From NCBI GenBank assembly GCA_902464375.1, contig CABQIM010000009.1, positions 1 to 31,341 on the forward strand: a stretch of 31,341 nt of DNA. The letters run 5' to 3'. This document shows, one piece after another, positions 1 through 7,509 of the stretch (the stretch's first letter is position 1; each line of letters starts with the position of its first letter). The notes beneath the pieces are model-generated. The model was not told the origin of the DNA. It searched no databases and worked only from the letters and a program-made list of their open reading frames with translations. The DNA is from an uncultured bacterium. GTDB lineage: Bacteria; Cyanobacteriota; Vampirovibrionia; Gastranaerophilales; Gastranaerophilaceae. The position numbers and the translations under genes are program-made.

Positions 1-2
1 TT

Positions 3-293
3 TTAACAGAATATAATTTCCCAATTGCACCTGCTGCTAGAAACAAAGTTTTTGTTGCGTCTTCTGATTTTGAAGTTCGTAATGGAAAAATTAGAGCCGT
101 TAATGTTAATTTAGACAGTGCTTATGGGAAAATTTCACTAAACAAGGTTGCTAATATGCTAAACTTGTTGAATCCGTTAGAATTCACTATGCAATTATTG
201 GAAACAAAGGAATGCCGTGCAAATGTTGAGAATGTAAACATTGTTGACAATAAAGTGAAAGTTGATGGTAAAATATTTATAAAGGGAGATTAA
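3..293 (+). CDS. C-terminal part of a DUF2993-like (LmeA-type) protein, 5' truncated
   Basis: The window opens inside an open frame read from base 3 to a TAA at 291-293, giving about 96 residues. The visible part alternates short beta strands with polar turns. It contains VFVASSDFEVRNGKIRAV and ends in DNKVKVDGKIFIKGD, the kind of repeated two-strand ending seen in DUF2993/LmeA-like lipid-binding proteins of cyanobacteria and actinobacteria. The family call rests on this pattern only and is tentative. The stop is three bases before the next ATG (TAAgccATG), so it is probably co-transcribed with the GerMN-domain gene. The start and any signal peptide lie outside the window. Confidence 0.5.
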   Translation, partial: LTEYNFPIAPAARNKVFVASSDFEVRNGKIRAVNVNLDSAYGKISLNKVANMLNLLNPLEFTMQLLETKECRANVENVNIVDNKVKVDGKIFIKGD

Positions 294-296
294 GCC

Positions 297-917
297 ATGA
301 ATTTTTCGCAAAAGCTGGGTCTGTTTATACTTATTGTAATATCAGTTGCTTACGTATATTTTTCATTCTTGAGTCCAAAAGATGGTTTTCATGTGAATTT
401 CCCACACCATCAGGAAGAAGAATTGCCTCCGGTTGAAGAATTTACTCCAACAGAACCTGTTGAAGAGCCGGCACAAGTTCAAGAGCCGGTGAAGGAGCAT
501 AGCTATAAGACTGTTAAGATATTTGTGACTGACTCTAATGGCAATATCCGTTCTGTAAACCGTAAGTGTGATAGTACAGTGGAAAAATCTTGTTTTGCGT
601 TTGCAATAAAAGAACTTGTTGTTGCTCCAACTAAATGGGAAAAATCAAAGGGTTTCACTTCAGAAATCCCTCAAGGAACAAAAATTCTTTCTGTAAGAGA
701 AGGCGAAGGCAGCGTGATGATAGACTTGTCTTCTGCGTTTGAAGCTGGTGGAGGTGCTGAAAGTACTTATACACGTGTAAAGCAAGTTATCAAAACTGCA
801 AAATCTAACACCAATCTTCCCGTTTATTTATACATCAATGGCAAACAAGCAGATGTTATTGGCGGCGAAGGCATTATGATTAAACAACCTTTAAGTGAAA
901 GGTCTTTAGATGACTGA
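297..917 (+). CDS. GerMN-domain membrane-anchored protein
   Basis: A 206-residue protein with one hydrophobic helix at residues 8-25 and no lipobox, so probably an inner-membrane anchor. A Pro/Glu-rich linker follows (about 38-68), then a GerMN domain (about 70-200). Domain hallmarks are VKIFVTDSNG, AIKELVVAPTKWEKSKGF, EIPQGTKILSVREGEGSVMIDLS and LPVYLYINGKQ. GerMN domains occur in spore germination GerM but also in many non-sporulating bacteria including cyanobacteria, where a role near peptidoglycan is suspected rather than shown. It starts three bases after the preceding stop and overlaps the next gene by 8 bases, so it sits inside an operon. The domain call is good; the function is unknown. 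Confidence 0.8.
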   Translation: MNFSQKLGLFILIVISVAYVYFSFLSPKDGFHVNFPHHQEEELPPVEEFTPTEPVEEPAQVQEPVKEHSYKTVKIFVTDSNGNIRSVNRKCDSTVEKSCFAFAIKELVVAPTKWEKSKGFTSEIPQGTKILSVREGEGSVMIDLSSAFEAGGGAESTYTRVKQVIKTAKSNTNLPVYLYINGKQADVIGGEGIMIKQPLSERSLDD

Positions 918-1185
918 GAATAAAGATTTAGAATATTACATGAATCTCGATTGGACTCTAATTGAGGGTACGGATTTGGATTTTAATGGGAACCCTTATC
1001 ATTATATAGAAATTAAAGAAATACCGAGTTTTGCGTTTTGCGCCAAAACTCGCGAAAAAGCGTTGGAAAATTACAAAAAGCAATTAAGACTGTCCCTTAT
1101 GCTTATGCTTGAAGATGGTGAACATATAGTAGAACCTGGGGAAGAAACAGAAGATGATATTGATTGGGAAAGCATATGTCCGTAG
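910..1185 (+). CDS. HicB-like family protein, no toxin partner
   Basis: A 91-residue acidic protein. Residues 10-75 fit the HicB/UPF0150-type fold: a strand with DLDFNGNPYHYIEIKEIPSF, a turn, then a helix beginning TREKALENYKKQLRLSLM. HicB proteins are usually antitoxins of HicA, but no HicA-like small basic dsRBD protein is next to it, and the C-terminus is a short acidic tail instead of a DNA-binding domain. The first codons overlap the GerMN gene by 8 bases, and its 3' end overlaps the start of rimI by 10 bases, so translation is likely coupled. It is better described as a stand-alone HicB-fold protein of unknown role. Confidence 0.6.
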   Translation: MTENKDLEYYMNLDWTLIEGTDLDFNGNPYHYIEIKEIPSFAFCAKTREKALENYKKQLRLSLMLMLEDGEHIVEPGEETEDDIDWESICP

Positions 1186-1712
1186 CTAAGTTATCAGAAA
1201 TTTATATCTCTAAATTAACAAAAGAAGATATTGATGATGTTGTGGAAATCGAGGCTAGTGCTTATGGAAAACATCATTGGTCAAAGTCTTCTTTTTATGA
1301 TGAGATGGCAAATAAACTTGCTAAATATTATGCTGCAAAAACAGCTGCCGGTGAACTTGTCGGTTATGCCGGAACTTGGCATATTATTGATGAAGGGCAT
1401 ATCACAACAATTGCGGTTAAGAATGAATTCTTGAGAAATCATATTGGCGAAGCTATAATTCATAAAATAATTGAAGATTGTTACAAAGATATGGTAAAGT
1501 ATTTGACTCTGGAAGTTCGAGTATCAAATACGCCTGCAATAAAATTGTATGAAAAATATGGTTTTCAGTCGCTTGGAACAAGAAAAGGATATTATCAAGA
1601 TAATAATGAAGACGCATTAATTATGTGGACTGAAAATATTTTTTACGATAAATTTAAAACAAGATACTTAGAAAATGTTGAAAATTTGAAAAAAATAATA
1701 GAGATTAAATGA
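1176..1712 (+). CDS. rimI: RimI-like ribosomal protein alanine N-acetyltransferase (GNAT)
   Basis: A 178-residue GNAT acetyltransferase. RimI acetylates the N-terminal alanine of ribosomal protein S18 using acetyl-CoA. The diagnostic stretch is LEVRVSNTPAIKLYEKYGF followed by GYYQDNNEDALIMW, very typical of RimI. The acetyl-CoA loop reads LRNHIGEAII, so the first glycine expected in the [RQ]xxGx[GA] signature is a histidine. I chose ATG 1176 over the in-frame TTG at 1164 because GGGAA lies about six bases upstream. It overlaps the HicB-like gene and shares an ATGA overlap with bioY, which suggests one transcript. Residues 150-178 extend past the core fold as a charged helix. Confidence 0.85.
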   Translation: MSVAKLSEIYISKLTKEDIDDVVEIEASAYGKHHWSKSSFYDEMANKLAKYYAAKTAAGELVGYAGTWHIIDEGHITTIAVKNEFLRNHIGEAIIHKIIEDCYKDMVKYLTLEVRVSNTPAIKLYEKYGFQSLGTRKGYYQDNNEDALIMWTENIFYDKFKTRYLENVENLKKIIEIK

Positions 1713-2386
1713 GCAAACGAGTAGAAAAACAGATAAATAGTTTCAAATACAAAGGTGAACCTATCAAGATTACGTTTGGCACGCTGATTTTGACCGGACT
1801 TTGTGTGTTGCTTATTATTATTGCTACATTTACTCAAATTACGCTAAAACATCCGTATTTTCCGTTGAATACATTTACGTTTTTGGCAGGTAATGTAACA
1901 GATACTGAAATTTTACACCATTTTATTAAAAGTTATAAATACATACCGCAAATTCCGGTTGTGTTTTTTATTGTAGCGTTATTGGGGAGAAAATTTGGAA
2001 TTTTGTCAATTTTGCTCTATATAATTTTAGGACTGTTTTTCCCGATTTTTGCGCTAGGCGGTGGTATAAGCTATTTATTTGAATATGGTTTTGGATATAT
2101 TTTAGCTTTTATTCCGGCAATCTTTTTTGCAGGAACTTTACTCAAAGGTAAAACGGATTTTTTAAGAGTATTTTTGATTTCTTTGATTGGTGTTTTAACA
2201 ATCCATATTCTGGGAATTTTATATATGTTTTTTATCGCAACTCTAAGACACGCTCCTATGGATTTGGTAACAGGCTGGATAATGTCACAAAGCGGTGTGC
2301 AAATTATTTATGATATCTTTTTTGCTATGTTTGCAATTTTTTTGGGACGTCAAGCAAGAAAACTGCTTTGGATTGTGATGTGTTAA
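1709..2386 (+). CDS. bioY: Biotin transporter substrate-binding subunit BioY
   Basis: A 225-residue integral membrane protein with about six hydrophobic segments after a short basic N-terminus. The core YIPQIPVVFFIVALLGRKFG and the glycine-rich FALGGGISYLFEYGFGYILAF match the BioY family in its cyanobacterial form. BioY is the S component of an ECF-type biotin transporter; the EcfAAT module would be elsewhere, and some BioY proteins are reported to work alone. Its ATG overlaps the rimI stop (ATGA). It is the last gene of the run and is followed by two hairpins. I saw no biotin-repressor operator or riboswitch in front of it, as expected for an internal operon gene. Confidence 0.85.
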   Translation: MSKRVEKQINSFKYKGEPIKITFGTLILTGLCVLLIIIATFTQITLKHPYFPLNTFTFLAGNVTDTEILHHFIKSYKYIPQIPVVFFIVALLGRKFGILSILLYIILGLFFPIFALGGGISYLFEYGFGYILAFIPAIFFAGTLLKGKTDFLRVFLISLIGVLTIHILGILYMFFIATLRHAPMDLVTGWIMSQSGVQIIYDIFFAMFAIFLGRQARKLLWIVMC

Positions 2387-2391
2387 AAGTA

Positions 2392-2418
2392 TTAATGGCG
2401 CATTGTATGCACCATTAA
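2392..2418. terminator. Small hairpin between bioY and pgk
   Basis: Arms ttaatggcgca and tgcaccattaa enclose a 5-base loop. There is one C/A mismatch as + strand RNA, which becomes a G-U pair on the - strand, so this may serve mainly the pgk transcript. It sits six bases after the bioY stop. Confidence 0.45.
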
Positions 2419-2430
2419 CTAAAATTTTAA

Positions 2431-2465
2431 AATAACCTGCGGATGTGAAGCATCCGCAGGTTATT
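2431..2465. terminator. Bidirectional terminator between bioY and pgk
   Basis: A perfect 15-bp stem, aataacctgcggatg paired with catccgcaggttatt, with a 5-base loop, lies between the convergent ends of bioY (+) and pgk (-). AT-rich flanks on both sides suit intrinsic termination in both directions, though neither side has a long uninterrupted T run. Confidence 0.75.
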
Positions 2466-2493
2466 CAATTAGTTTAAATTATTAAACTGTACC

Positions 2494-3690
2494 TTACTTC
2501 TCATCAAGAGCAGCAACACCTGGAAGAACTTTACCTTCGATAAATTCTAGAGATGCACCACCGCCTGTTGATACGTGAGTGAAATCTTCAGCTTTGAAGA
2601 ATTTCTTAGCAGCAGAAACTGAATCGCCACCACCGATAACTGATGTAGCACCAGCTTTTGTAGCTTCAACAATAGCTTCTAATACTGCTTTAGTACCTTC
2701 AGCGAATTTAGGATTTTCAAATGCACCTACAGGACCGTTCATAAGAATTGTTTTTGAAGATTTAAGAACTTCTGCAAAAGCTTTTCTTGAATCAGGACCG
2801 GCATCAACACCTTCAAATCCATCAGGGATTTCGTTAATTTTAACGAATTCATTTTTGCCGTTACCGGAGAAATCATCTGTAACAAGAACGTCTGTAGCCA
2901 TAACAAGCTTAACGCCTTTTTCTTGAGCTTTCTTTTCGATAGCTTTAGCAACATCGATTTGGTCATCTTCACAAATTGAGTTACCGATTTTACCACCGTT
3001 AGCTTTAACGAATGTGTAAGCCATACCACCGCCGATAATCATGTTATCAACTTTGTCTAGCAAGTTTTCTAAAACACCGATTTTAGAAGAAACTTTAGCA
3101 CCACCAACTACAGCAGTGAATGGTCTAGTTGGGTTGTCTAATGCTTGAGATAAGCATCTGATTTCTTTTTCCATCAATAAACCAGAAACAGCTGGCTTAA
3201 GAACTTTTGCTAATTTAGCAGTTGAAGTGTGATTTCTGTGAGCAGCACCGAATGCATCGTTAACATAGAAATCGCCCAATTCAGCTAATTGGTTAGCGAA
3301 AGTCATATCGTCATCTTTAGCTTCTTCAGCTTTGTAGAAACGGATGTTTTCCAATAAAGCAATTTGACCGTCAGCAAGTTTTTCTACATAAGGTTTAGCT
3401 TCTTCAACAGAAGGGATGAATACGATTTCTTCGCCAAAAACTTTTGCCATATATTTAGCAACTGGTTCAAGAGAGAATTCCATATTTCTTTCGCCTTTTG
3501 GTCTGCCTAAGTGAGCCATAAGAACGATTCTAGCACCTTTTTCTTTTAAGAAATTTACAGTAGGAACGATAGCTTGAATACGAGTATCGTCAGTTACATT
3601 TTTGTTTTCATCAAGAGGTACGTTAACGTCAACTCTAACTAGAGCAACTTTTCCTTTGATGTCACCTAAATCTTTAATTGATTTTTTCAT
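2494..3690 (-). CDS. pgk: Phosphoglycerate kinase
   Basis: A 398-residue full-length phosphoglycerate kinase, the cytoplasmic glycolytic enzyme that makes ATP from 1,3-bisphosphoglycerate and ADP. Visible motifs are RVDVNVPLD and MAHLGRPKGE at the N-terminal substrate-binding side, LMNGPVGAFENPKF in the C-terminal nucleotide domain, and the glycine-rich VIGGGDSVSAAKKF and HVSTGGGASLEF near the end. Length is normal. The start has a good Shine-Dalgarno (GGAAAGAG). It is a monocistronic gene with its own promoter at 3730-3758 and a shared terminator downstream. Gap is not its neighbour, unlike many bacterial glycolytic clusters. Confidence 0.98.
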   Translation of the reverse strand: MKKSIKDLGDIKGKVALVRVDVNVPLDENKNVTDDTRIQAIVPTVNFLKEKGARIVLMAHLGRPKGERNMEFSLEPVAKYMAKVFGEEIVFIPSVEEAKPYVEKLADGQIALLENIRFYKAEEAKDDDMTFANQLAELGDFYVNDAFGAAHRNHTSTAKLAKVLKPAVSGLLMEKEIRCLSQALDNPTRPFTAVVGGAKVSSKIGVLENLLDKVDNMIIGGGMAYTFVKANGGKIGNSICEDDQIDVAKAIEKKAQEKGVKLVMATDVLVTDDFSGNGKNEFVKINEIPDGFEGVDAGPDSRKAFAEVLKSSKTILMNGPVGAFENPKFAEGTKAVLEAIVEATKAGATSVIGGGDSVSAAKKFFKAEDFTHVSTGGGASLEFIEGKVLPGVAALDEK

Positions 3691-3729
3691 AATCTCTTTC
3701 CTTTCTTATTTGCAAATAATTGCATGATA

Positions 3730-3758
3730 ATTATATTAAAAACAAAATTTCTTCTCAA
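3730..3758 (-). promoter_or_regulatory. Sigma-70 type promoter of pgk
   Basis: Read on the - strand: TTGAGA, a 17-base spacer, then TATAAT, about 40 bases upstream of the pgk start codon. This is a near-consensus housekeeping promoter with ideal spacing. Confidence 0.75.
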
Positions 3759-3761
3759 GAT

Positions 3762-3915
3762 GGGAAAAGAGTCTTTAGGTCATTAAGTCTTTAAGTCTTT
3801 AAGTCGTTAAGTTCTTTAAATTCGCACGCTCATAAATGAAAAATAAAACATATACCAAAATCAAAATTTTTATATGAACTTAACGACTTAAAGACCTAGC
3901 GACTTAAAGACTTCC
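3762..3915. repeat. Long inverted repeat built of reiterated TTAAGTCT units
   Basis: The left arm (3762-3814) is gggaaaagagtcttt followed by several copies of a ttaagtct-like octamer. The right arm (3876-3915) is its reverse complement with small indels and ends in cttccc. The inner 20 bp are perfect: 3795-3814 pairs with 3876-3895. The 61-base AT-rich spacer has no open frame. The form is that of a small non-coding palindromic element that has grown or shrunk by octamer slippage. Confidence 0.7.
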
Positions 3916-4008
3916 CAAAAAGTAAATTTTCTTTACAAATCGACAAAAGTCATGAGCAATTTTTTGGTGTTTACTATACAATGGTAATATTGAACAAAGG
4001 ACGGTTGT

Positions 4009-4845
4009 ATGATGGAAACATTTGAGCTAACAAACTACAATTTTTATTCAAGTCGTCTGGACATGGAACTTATTACAAACATAGTTGATACTCTAAAAGA
4101 TATTCTTGAAGAAGATAAACAGCAGGAACAACCATTGTTTTTGAAAGTTGCTGACGATTTTATAATGAATATTGCACGCAAGGTTGTTCAAGAAAAGAAA
4201 AAAACTTTTCTTATTGGAATAACCGGTGAGAGTGCTTCCGGTAAAACTGTTTTTGTTGATAATACTATTGAAGCTGTTGTGCGTGATAAAAAAGAAGGCA
4301 TTTATACTGTTATTCGCCAAGATGATTATTACAAAGATACATCTAAAGAGTTGCAAGAAGCAGGAAGTTATGATGCTTTATTTAAAACCGGTTTTAGTTT
4401 TGATACACCGGATGTAATAAATCTTCCTTTGATGAGAGAACATTTATTAGGCTTGAAAAAGGGCGAAACAATTGTTTCTCCAAAATATGATTTTGTAACT
4501 TGCGTTTCCAATCCGAATGGTGACACTAAAAAGCCTGCAAAAGTTATTTTGACAGAAGGTTTATATGTGTTGAATCCGGAAGTGCGTGACATTATGGATG
4601 TAAAAGTTTATGTATTCACTCCGATTGATGTTATTAAAGAAAGATGGTACAAACGTGCGGTTTCTAGAGGTAAGACTGGAGAAGCTGCAGATTTACAGTT
4701 TAAAAATGTAAACGAAACAGCACAACAATACATTCGTCCAACCTACCAAATTGCGGATTGTATTATTAATGGTATGGTTGACAAAGATTATATCAAAGTA
4801 ATCACAGACAAAATTTTAGTTAGATTAGCAGAAGTTTGTTGTTAA
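4009..4845 (+). CDS. udk: Uridine kinase family P-loop kinase
   Basis: A 278-residue kinase of the uridine kinase/phosphoribulokinase superfamily. Residues 73-80 form the Walker A loop GESASGKT. RQDDYYKDTSKEL follows as in uridine kinases, then FDTPDVINLPLMREHL and a Walker B-like VILTEGLYVLN. Uridine kinase salvages uridine and cytidine to UMP and CMP. It is longer than typical Udk (about 210 residues) because of an extra helical, acidic N-terminal segment of about 60 residues. A role on another nucleoside or sugar substrate cannot be excluded. The start is one of two adjacent ATGs (4009 or 4012), with AAAGGA just upstream. It is flanked by long gaps, so probably a single-gene transcript. 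Confidence 0.8.
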   Translation: MMETFELTNYNFYSSRLDMELITNIVDTLKDILEEDKQQEQPLFLKVADDFIMNIARKVVQEKKKTFLIGITGESASGKTVFVDNTIEAVVRDKKEGIYTVIRQDDYYKDTSKELQEAGSYDALFKTGFSFDTPDVINLPLMREHLLGLKKGETIVSPKYDFVTCVSNPNGDTKKPAKVILTEGLYVLNPEVRDIMDVKVYVFTPIDVIKERWYKRAVSRGKTGEAADLQFKNVNETAQQYIRPTYQIADCIINGMVDKDYIKVITDKILVRLAEVCC

Positions 4846-4874
4846 TGTTTTTTTTTGCGATAAGAAATGTTTAA

Positions 4875-4939
4875 ACCGCCCTTGTTAGGGAGGTCGCAGT
4901 CGTTCTTGAGCCGTGCGAAAGGTACGAATGCGGGTGGGT
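4875..4939. repeat. Palindromic intergenic element after the uridine kinase gene
   Basis: An imperfect hairpin: outer arms accgccc and gggtgggt, inner arms gcagtcgttctt and aaggtacgaatgc. It is clearly richer in G+C than its surroundings and sits between two + strand genes. It looks like a dispersed REP-type element and could also attenuate or process the transcript. Confidence 0.55.
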
Positions 4940-5000
4940 ATTAATTAATGCTTATTAAAACTATTATGAGCTTCCCCACTAATAATTTAAAGGAGATAAA

Positions 5001-5363
5001 ATGTTTGAATTAAAAGCACAAATGTATTTTTCAGCAGCACATCATTTATTGAATTATGATGGTGAGTGTGAACATCAACACGGTCACAATTGGTTAGTAG
5101 AAGCTTACGTAAAAGGCGAAACGCTTGATAAGAGCAATATTCTTGTTGATTATAAAGTTTTAAAACGTGAAATGAAAGCCGTTTTAGATTTATTAGATCA
5201 TAAAGATATCAATGAACTTCCTGAATTTAAGGGTGAGAGTCCTTCCAGCGAAATGATTGCAATGTTTATTTATAACAAATTAAAAGAAAAAATTGTTCAG
5301 GTTTCCAAGGTTTCTGTATGGGAAACAGCTACTTCTTGTGCAAGTTATTTTGAAGAAGGGTAG
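5001..5363 (+). CDS. queD: 6-carboxy-5,6,7,8-tetrahydropterin synthase (QueD/PTPS family)
   Basis: A 120-residue QueD/PTPS-like enzyme. QueD converts dihydroneopterin triphosphate to 6-carboxytetrahydropterin, an early step in queuosine and 7-deazapurine synthesis. Zinc ligands are visible as His14 or His15 plus His27 and His29 in CEHQHGH; Cys23 is the expected catalytic thiol in the GxCxxxHGH motif. LLDHKDINELP and ETATSCASYF complete the family pattern. Length is typical. The start has a strong AAAGGAG. No queC, queE or queF is nearby, and I could not recognise a preQ1 riboswitch in the leader. Confidence 0.88.
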   Translation: MFELKAQMYFSAAHHLLNYDGECEHQHGHNWLVEAYVKGETLDKSNILVDYKVLKREMKAVLDLLDHKDINELPEFKGESPSSEMIAMFIYNKLKEKIVQVSKVSVWETATSCASYFEEG

Positions 5364-5454
5364 ATTTGCTTAAACTATCTTTACAATATGTCAAATTCTG
5401 AACTTTTTTGTTTTTATACATATATGTGTAGTAAAAATGAAGGGCAAGGTTTGT

Positions 5455-5850
5455 ATGATAAATTCCGTTAATAGTTCTAATTTTCAACCTATTACAAAAG
5501 TAGCATTTAAGCAATATCAACAGCCATCAGTAGAAATTCCACAAGCGCCAATGCAGTGTGATGCTTATGTGAGTTCTCAAAATACGAAAATGCCACCTGA
5601 AATCGGTTTTTTTCGTTTGATGTCAGGCTTTTTAACAGATAATCAAGTAAATCAAATTAATCAATCAAGGCAGTTGCCTTCTAATGCAAAATTTATAATG
5701 AATGGTTATGGAAGTTATTCTATTTCTAATAATATTTTAGGAATTAGGGTTGGTACGCAAACGCTGCCGGAAGGTTTTGAAGTCAAAAAGAATGTTTTAG
5801 GGCAAGCAGTTGTGTTGCCAAAGGGTTCTGAAGGCTTATTCATAAGATAA
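5455..5850 (+). CDS. Small protein of unknown function with N-terminal Phe motif
   Basis: A 131-residue protein that I do not recognise. I chose ATG 5455 over the in-frame ATG at 5437 because AAGG lies at good distance before it and the protein then begins MINSVNSSNF, like other lineage-specific proteins here. The polar N-terminus has two candidate Phe motifs: F10-Q11 and F18-K19-Q20. Residues 45-60 are predicted helical (PPEIGFFRLMSGFLT). The C-terminal half is glycine-rich and beta-like: NGYGSYSISNNILGIRVG and a second NVLG segment. No signal peptide or membrane helix. It lies between queD and uppP with gaps of about 90 and 100 bases, so it may have its own promoter. Confidence 0.65.
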   Translation: MINSVNSSNFQPITKVAFKQYQQPSVEIPQAPMQCDAYVSSQNTKMPPEIGFFRLMSGFLTDNQVNQINQSRQLPSNAKFIMNGYGSYSISNNILGIRVGTQTLPEGFEVKKNVLGQAVVLPKGSEGLFIR

Positions 5851-5885
5851 AAATTTATAAAGTATTATTTTTACATTCGGGATTA

Positions 5886-5894
5886 TGATACAAT
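5886..5894 (+). promoter_or_regulatory. Candidate extended -10 promoter of uppP
   Basis: TGaTACAAT forms an extended -10 element about 55 bases before the uppP start codon. No good -35 hexamer is seen at standard spacing, which is acceptable for extended -10 promoters. Confidence 0.4.
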
Positions 5895-5948
5895 AGAGAT
5901 GCAATAATGTATTTATTATTTGCACATTTGATATAAAGAGGGGAGTTT

Positions 5949-6791
5949 ATGGATTTAATACAATCAATTTTAATGGGGATTGTGCAAGGGTTGAGCGAAT
6001 TTTTACCGATTTCAAGCTCTGCGCATTTAGTTTTTACGTCAAATTTTTACAAAGTATTCAAAGGTATAGAGATTGTTCAAGAATCTAATCAAGAAGTTTT
6101 TCTTGATATAATGCTTCATTTGGGCACATTGATTGCTGTATTGATTTTCTTTAGAAAAGAAATTTGGCAAATTTTGAAAGCACTTTATTTCGGTTTAAAA
6201 AACAAAGATTATTCATCTAAGGATTTTAAAACCGGTATTTATATTATCTTAGGCACTGTAATAACTGTCTTAATAGCCTTTCCGATGAATGAAGTTGCAG
6301 AATTTCTAGTCTTTAAACCTGCAATTGTAGGTGGTTTATTAATTGGAACAGGTATTTTACTTTTGTTCAGTGAATTCTGGGCAAAAAGACATGGTAAAAA
6401 TGCTGATGTGACTTTAAAAAGCTCTATTCTAATTGCAATCGCACAAGGCTTGGCGGCTCTTCCTGGGTTTTCTCGTTCTGGTTTAACAATTGCAACCGGA
6501 CTTTTGACCGGTTCTGACAGAACAACTGCTGCAAAATATTCGTTCTTGTTAAGTATTCCGATTATATTGGGAGCTTCAATGGTTTATCCGCTTGTAAAAC
6601 TTGATTTTGCAGAAGTTGTTACATATAACTGGACTGCAATCATAGCAGGAACAATTGTTTCAGGGATTGTCGGTTACTTATGTATTAAATATTTCTTGAA
6701 ATTTGTTTCAAAATTTTCATTAAGCATTTTTGGTTACTATTGTTTAATTATGGGACTTGTAACGGCTGTTTTCTTCACAATTAAAGGCTAA
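5949..6791 (+). CDS. uppP: Undecaprenyl-diphosphatase UppP (BacA)
   Basis: A 280-residue polytopic membrane enzyme that removes one phosphate from undecaprenyl pyrophosphate, recycling the lipid carrier for peptidoglycan and other polymers. The N-terminal motif GLSEFLPISSSAHL includes the catalytic-site Glu17, and PGFSRSGLTIATGLL is the second conserved active-site segment with the essential Arg. About eight hydrophobic stretches are present, and length is typical. A good Shine-Dalgarno (GAGGGG) precedes the ATG. It is followed 23 bases later by deoC, so the two are probably co-transcribed without an obvious functional link. Confidence 0.96.
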   Translation: MDLIQSILMGIVQGLSEFLPISSSAHLVFTSNFYKVFKGIEIVQESNQEVFLDIMLHLGTLIAVLIFFRKEIWQILKALYFGLKNKDYSSKDFKTGIYIILGTVITVLIAFPMNEVAEFLVFKPAIVGGLLIGTGILLLFSEFWAKRHGKNADVTLKSSILIAIAQGLAALPGFSRSGLTIATGLLTGSDRTTAAKYSFLLSIPIILGASMVYPLVKLDFAEVVTYNWTAIIAGTIVSGIVGYLCIKYFLKFVSKFSLSIFGYYCLIMGLVTAVFFTIKG

Positions 6792-6814
6792 GGTTAAATA
6801 AAAAGGAGATTATT

Positions 6815-7471
6815 ATGGAATTGAATAAATATATTGAACATACGTTATTAAAACAAGATGCTACTCGTGCAGAAATTACGAAATTACTTGAAGAAGCTTG
6901 TCAATACAGCTTTTTAGGTGTTTGTGTTAACCCTTGTAATGTTAGTTATGCACACCAGTATCTAAAAGATACCAACAGAAATGATGTCAAAGTCGTTACC
7001 GTAATTGGTTTTCCTCTTGGTCAAGCTACTTGCGAAAGTAAAGTGTTGGAAACAGTCGATGCTATCAAAAATGGTGCTGATGAAATTGATATGGTTATCA
7101 ACGGTGGAAAGCTTAAAGATAAAGACTATAACTACATTGTAGATGAAATTTCAAAAGTAAAATCTGCTTGCCAAGGTAGAAATTTGAAGGTAATTATTGA
7201 AACAGATTTGCTAACAAAAGAAGAAATTAAAATTGCGTGCGAACTTTGTATAAAAGGTGGTGCAAATTTTGTAAAAACATCAACCGGTTTTGTAAAAAAC
7301 GGAGTGGGTGCAAAAGCTGAGGATGTAAAGCTTATGTACGAAACGGTTAAGGATGCCGGTTTGCAAGTAAAAGCATCAGGTGGAATTCGTGACAAAGAAG
7401 CTGCATTGAAAATGATAGAAGCCGGAGCCGTAAGACTGGGAACAAGTTCCGGGGTTAAGATTGTAGAGTAG
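6815..7471 (+). CDS. deoC: Deoxyribose-phosphate aldolase
   Basis: A 218-residue class I aldolase that splits 2-deoxyribose 5-phosphate into glyceraldehyde 3-phosphate and acetaldehyde. The Schiff-base lysine is K154 in NFVKTSTGF. The proton-relay residues D92 (DEIDMVINGG) and K186 (VKASGGIRD) are both present, as is the phosphate-binding ending RLGTSSG. Length is normal for the short bacterial form. AAAGGAG lies just before the ATG. It follows uppP closely. Other deoxynucleoside catabolic genes (deoA, deoB, deoD) are not in the window. Confidence 0.96.
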   Translation: MELNKYIEHTLLKQDATRAEITKLLEEACQYSFLGVCVNPCNVSYAHQYLKDTNRNDVKVVTVIGFPLGQATCESKVLETVDAIKNGADEIDMVINGGKLKDKDYNYIVDEISKVKSACQGRNLKVIIETDLLTKEEIKIACELCIKGGANFVKTSTGFVKNGVGAKAEDVKLMYETVKDAGLQVKASGGIRDKEAALKMIEAGAVRLGTSSGVKIVE

Positions 7472-7509
7472 TATTTTTTCTTTTCTTCACATTCTAATCA
7501 AGCCAAATC

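Larger units (their letters stand above)
3691..4008. other. 318-base divergent intergenic region between pgk and the uridine kinase gene
   Basis: This gap holds the pgk promoter on the left, a large imperfect inverted repeat in the middle (3762-3915), and a short AT-rich leader to the + strand kinase gene on the right. Possible -10 elements for the kinase gene (TATACA at 3975-3980 or TAATAT at 3984-3989) lack a convincing -35. No coding frame is evident. Confidence 0.6.

Noticed and set aside
297..917. GerM-like domain as evidence of sporulation
   Set aside because: GerMN domains are common in non-sporulating bacteria and no sporulation genes are present.
910..1185. HicAB toxin-antitoxin module
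   Set aside because: No HicA-like frame lies on either side; the neighbours are a GerMN protein and RimI.
3780..3815. Short tandem octamers that could be read as a CRISPR-like array
   Set aside because: The units are 8 bases, directly adjacent, without spacers, and mirrored as an inverted repeat at 3876-3915; there are no cas genes.
4846..5000. preQ1 riboswitch in front of queD
   Set aside because: The only structure is the palindromic repeat 4875-4939; no compact H-type pseudoknot pattern near the ribosome site was recognisable.
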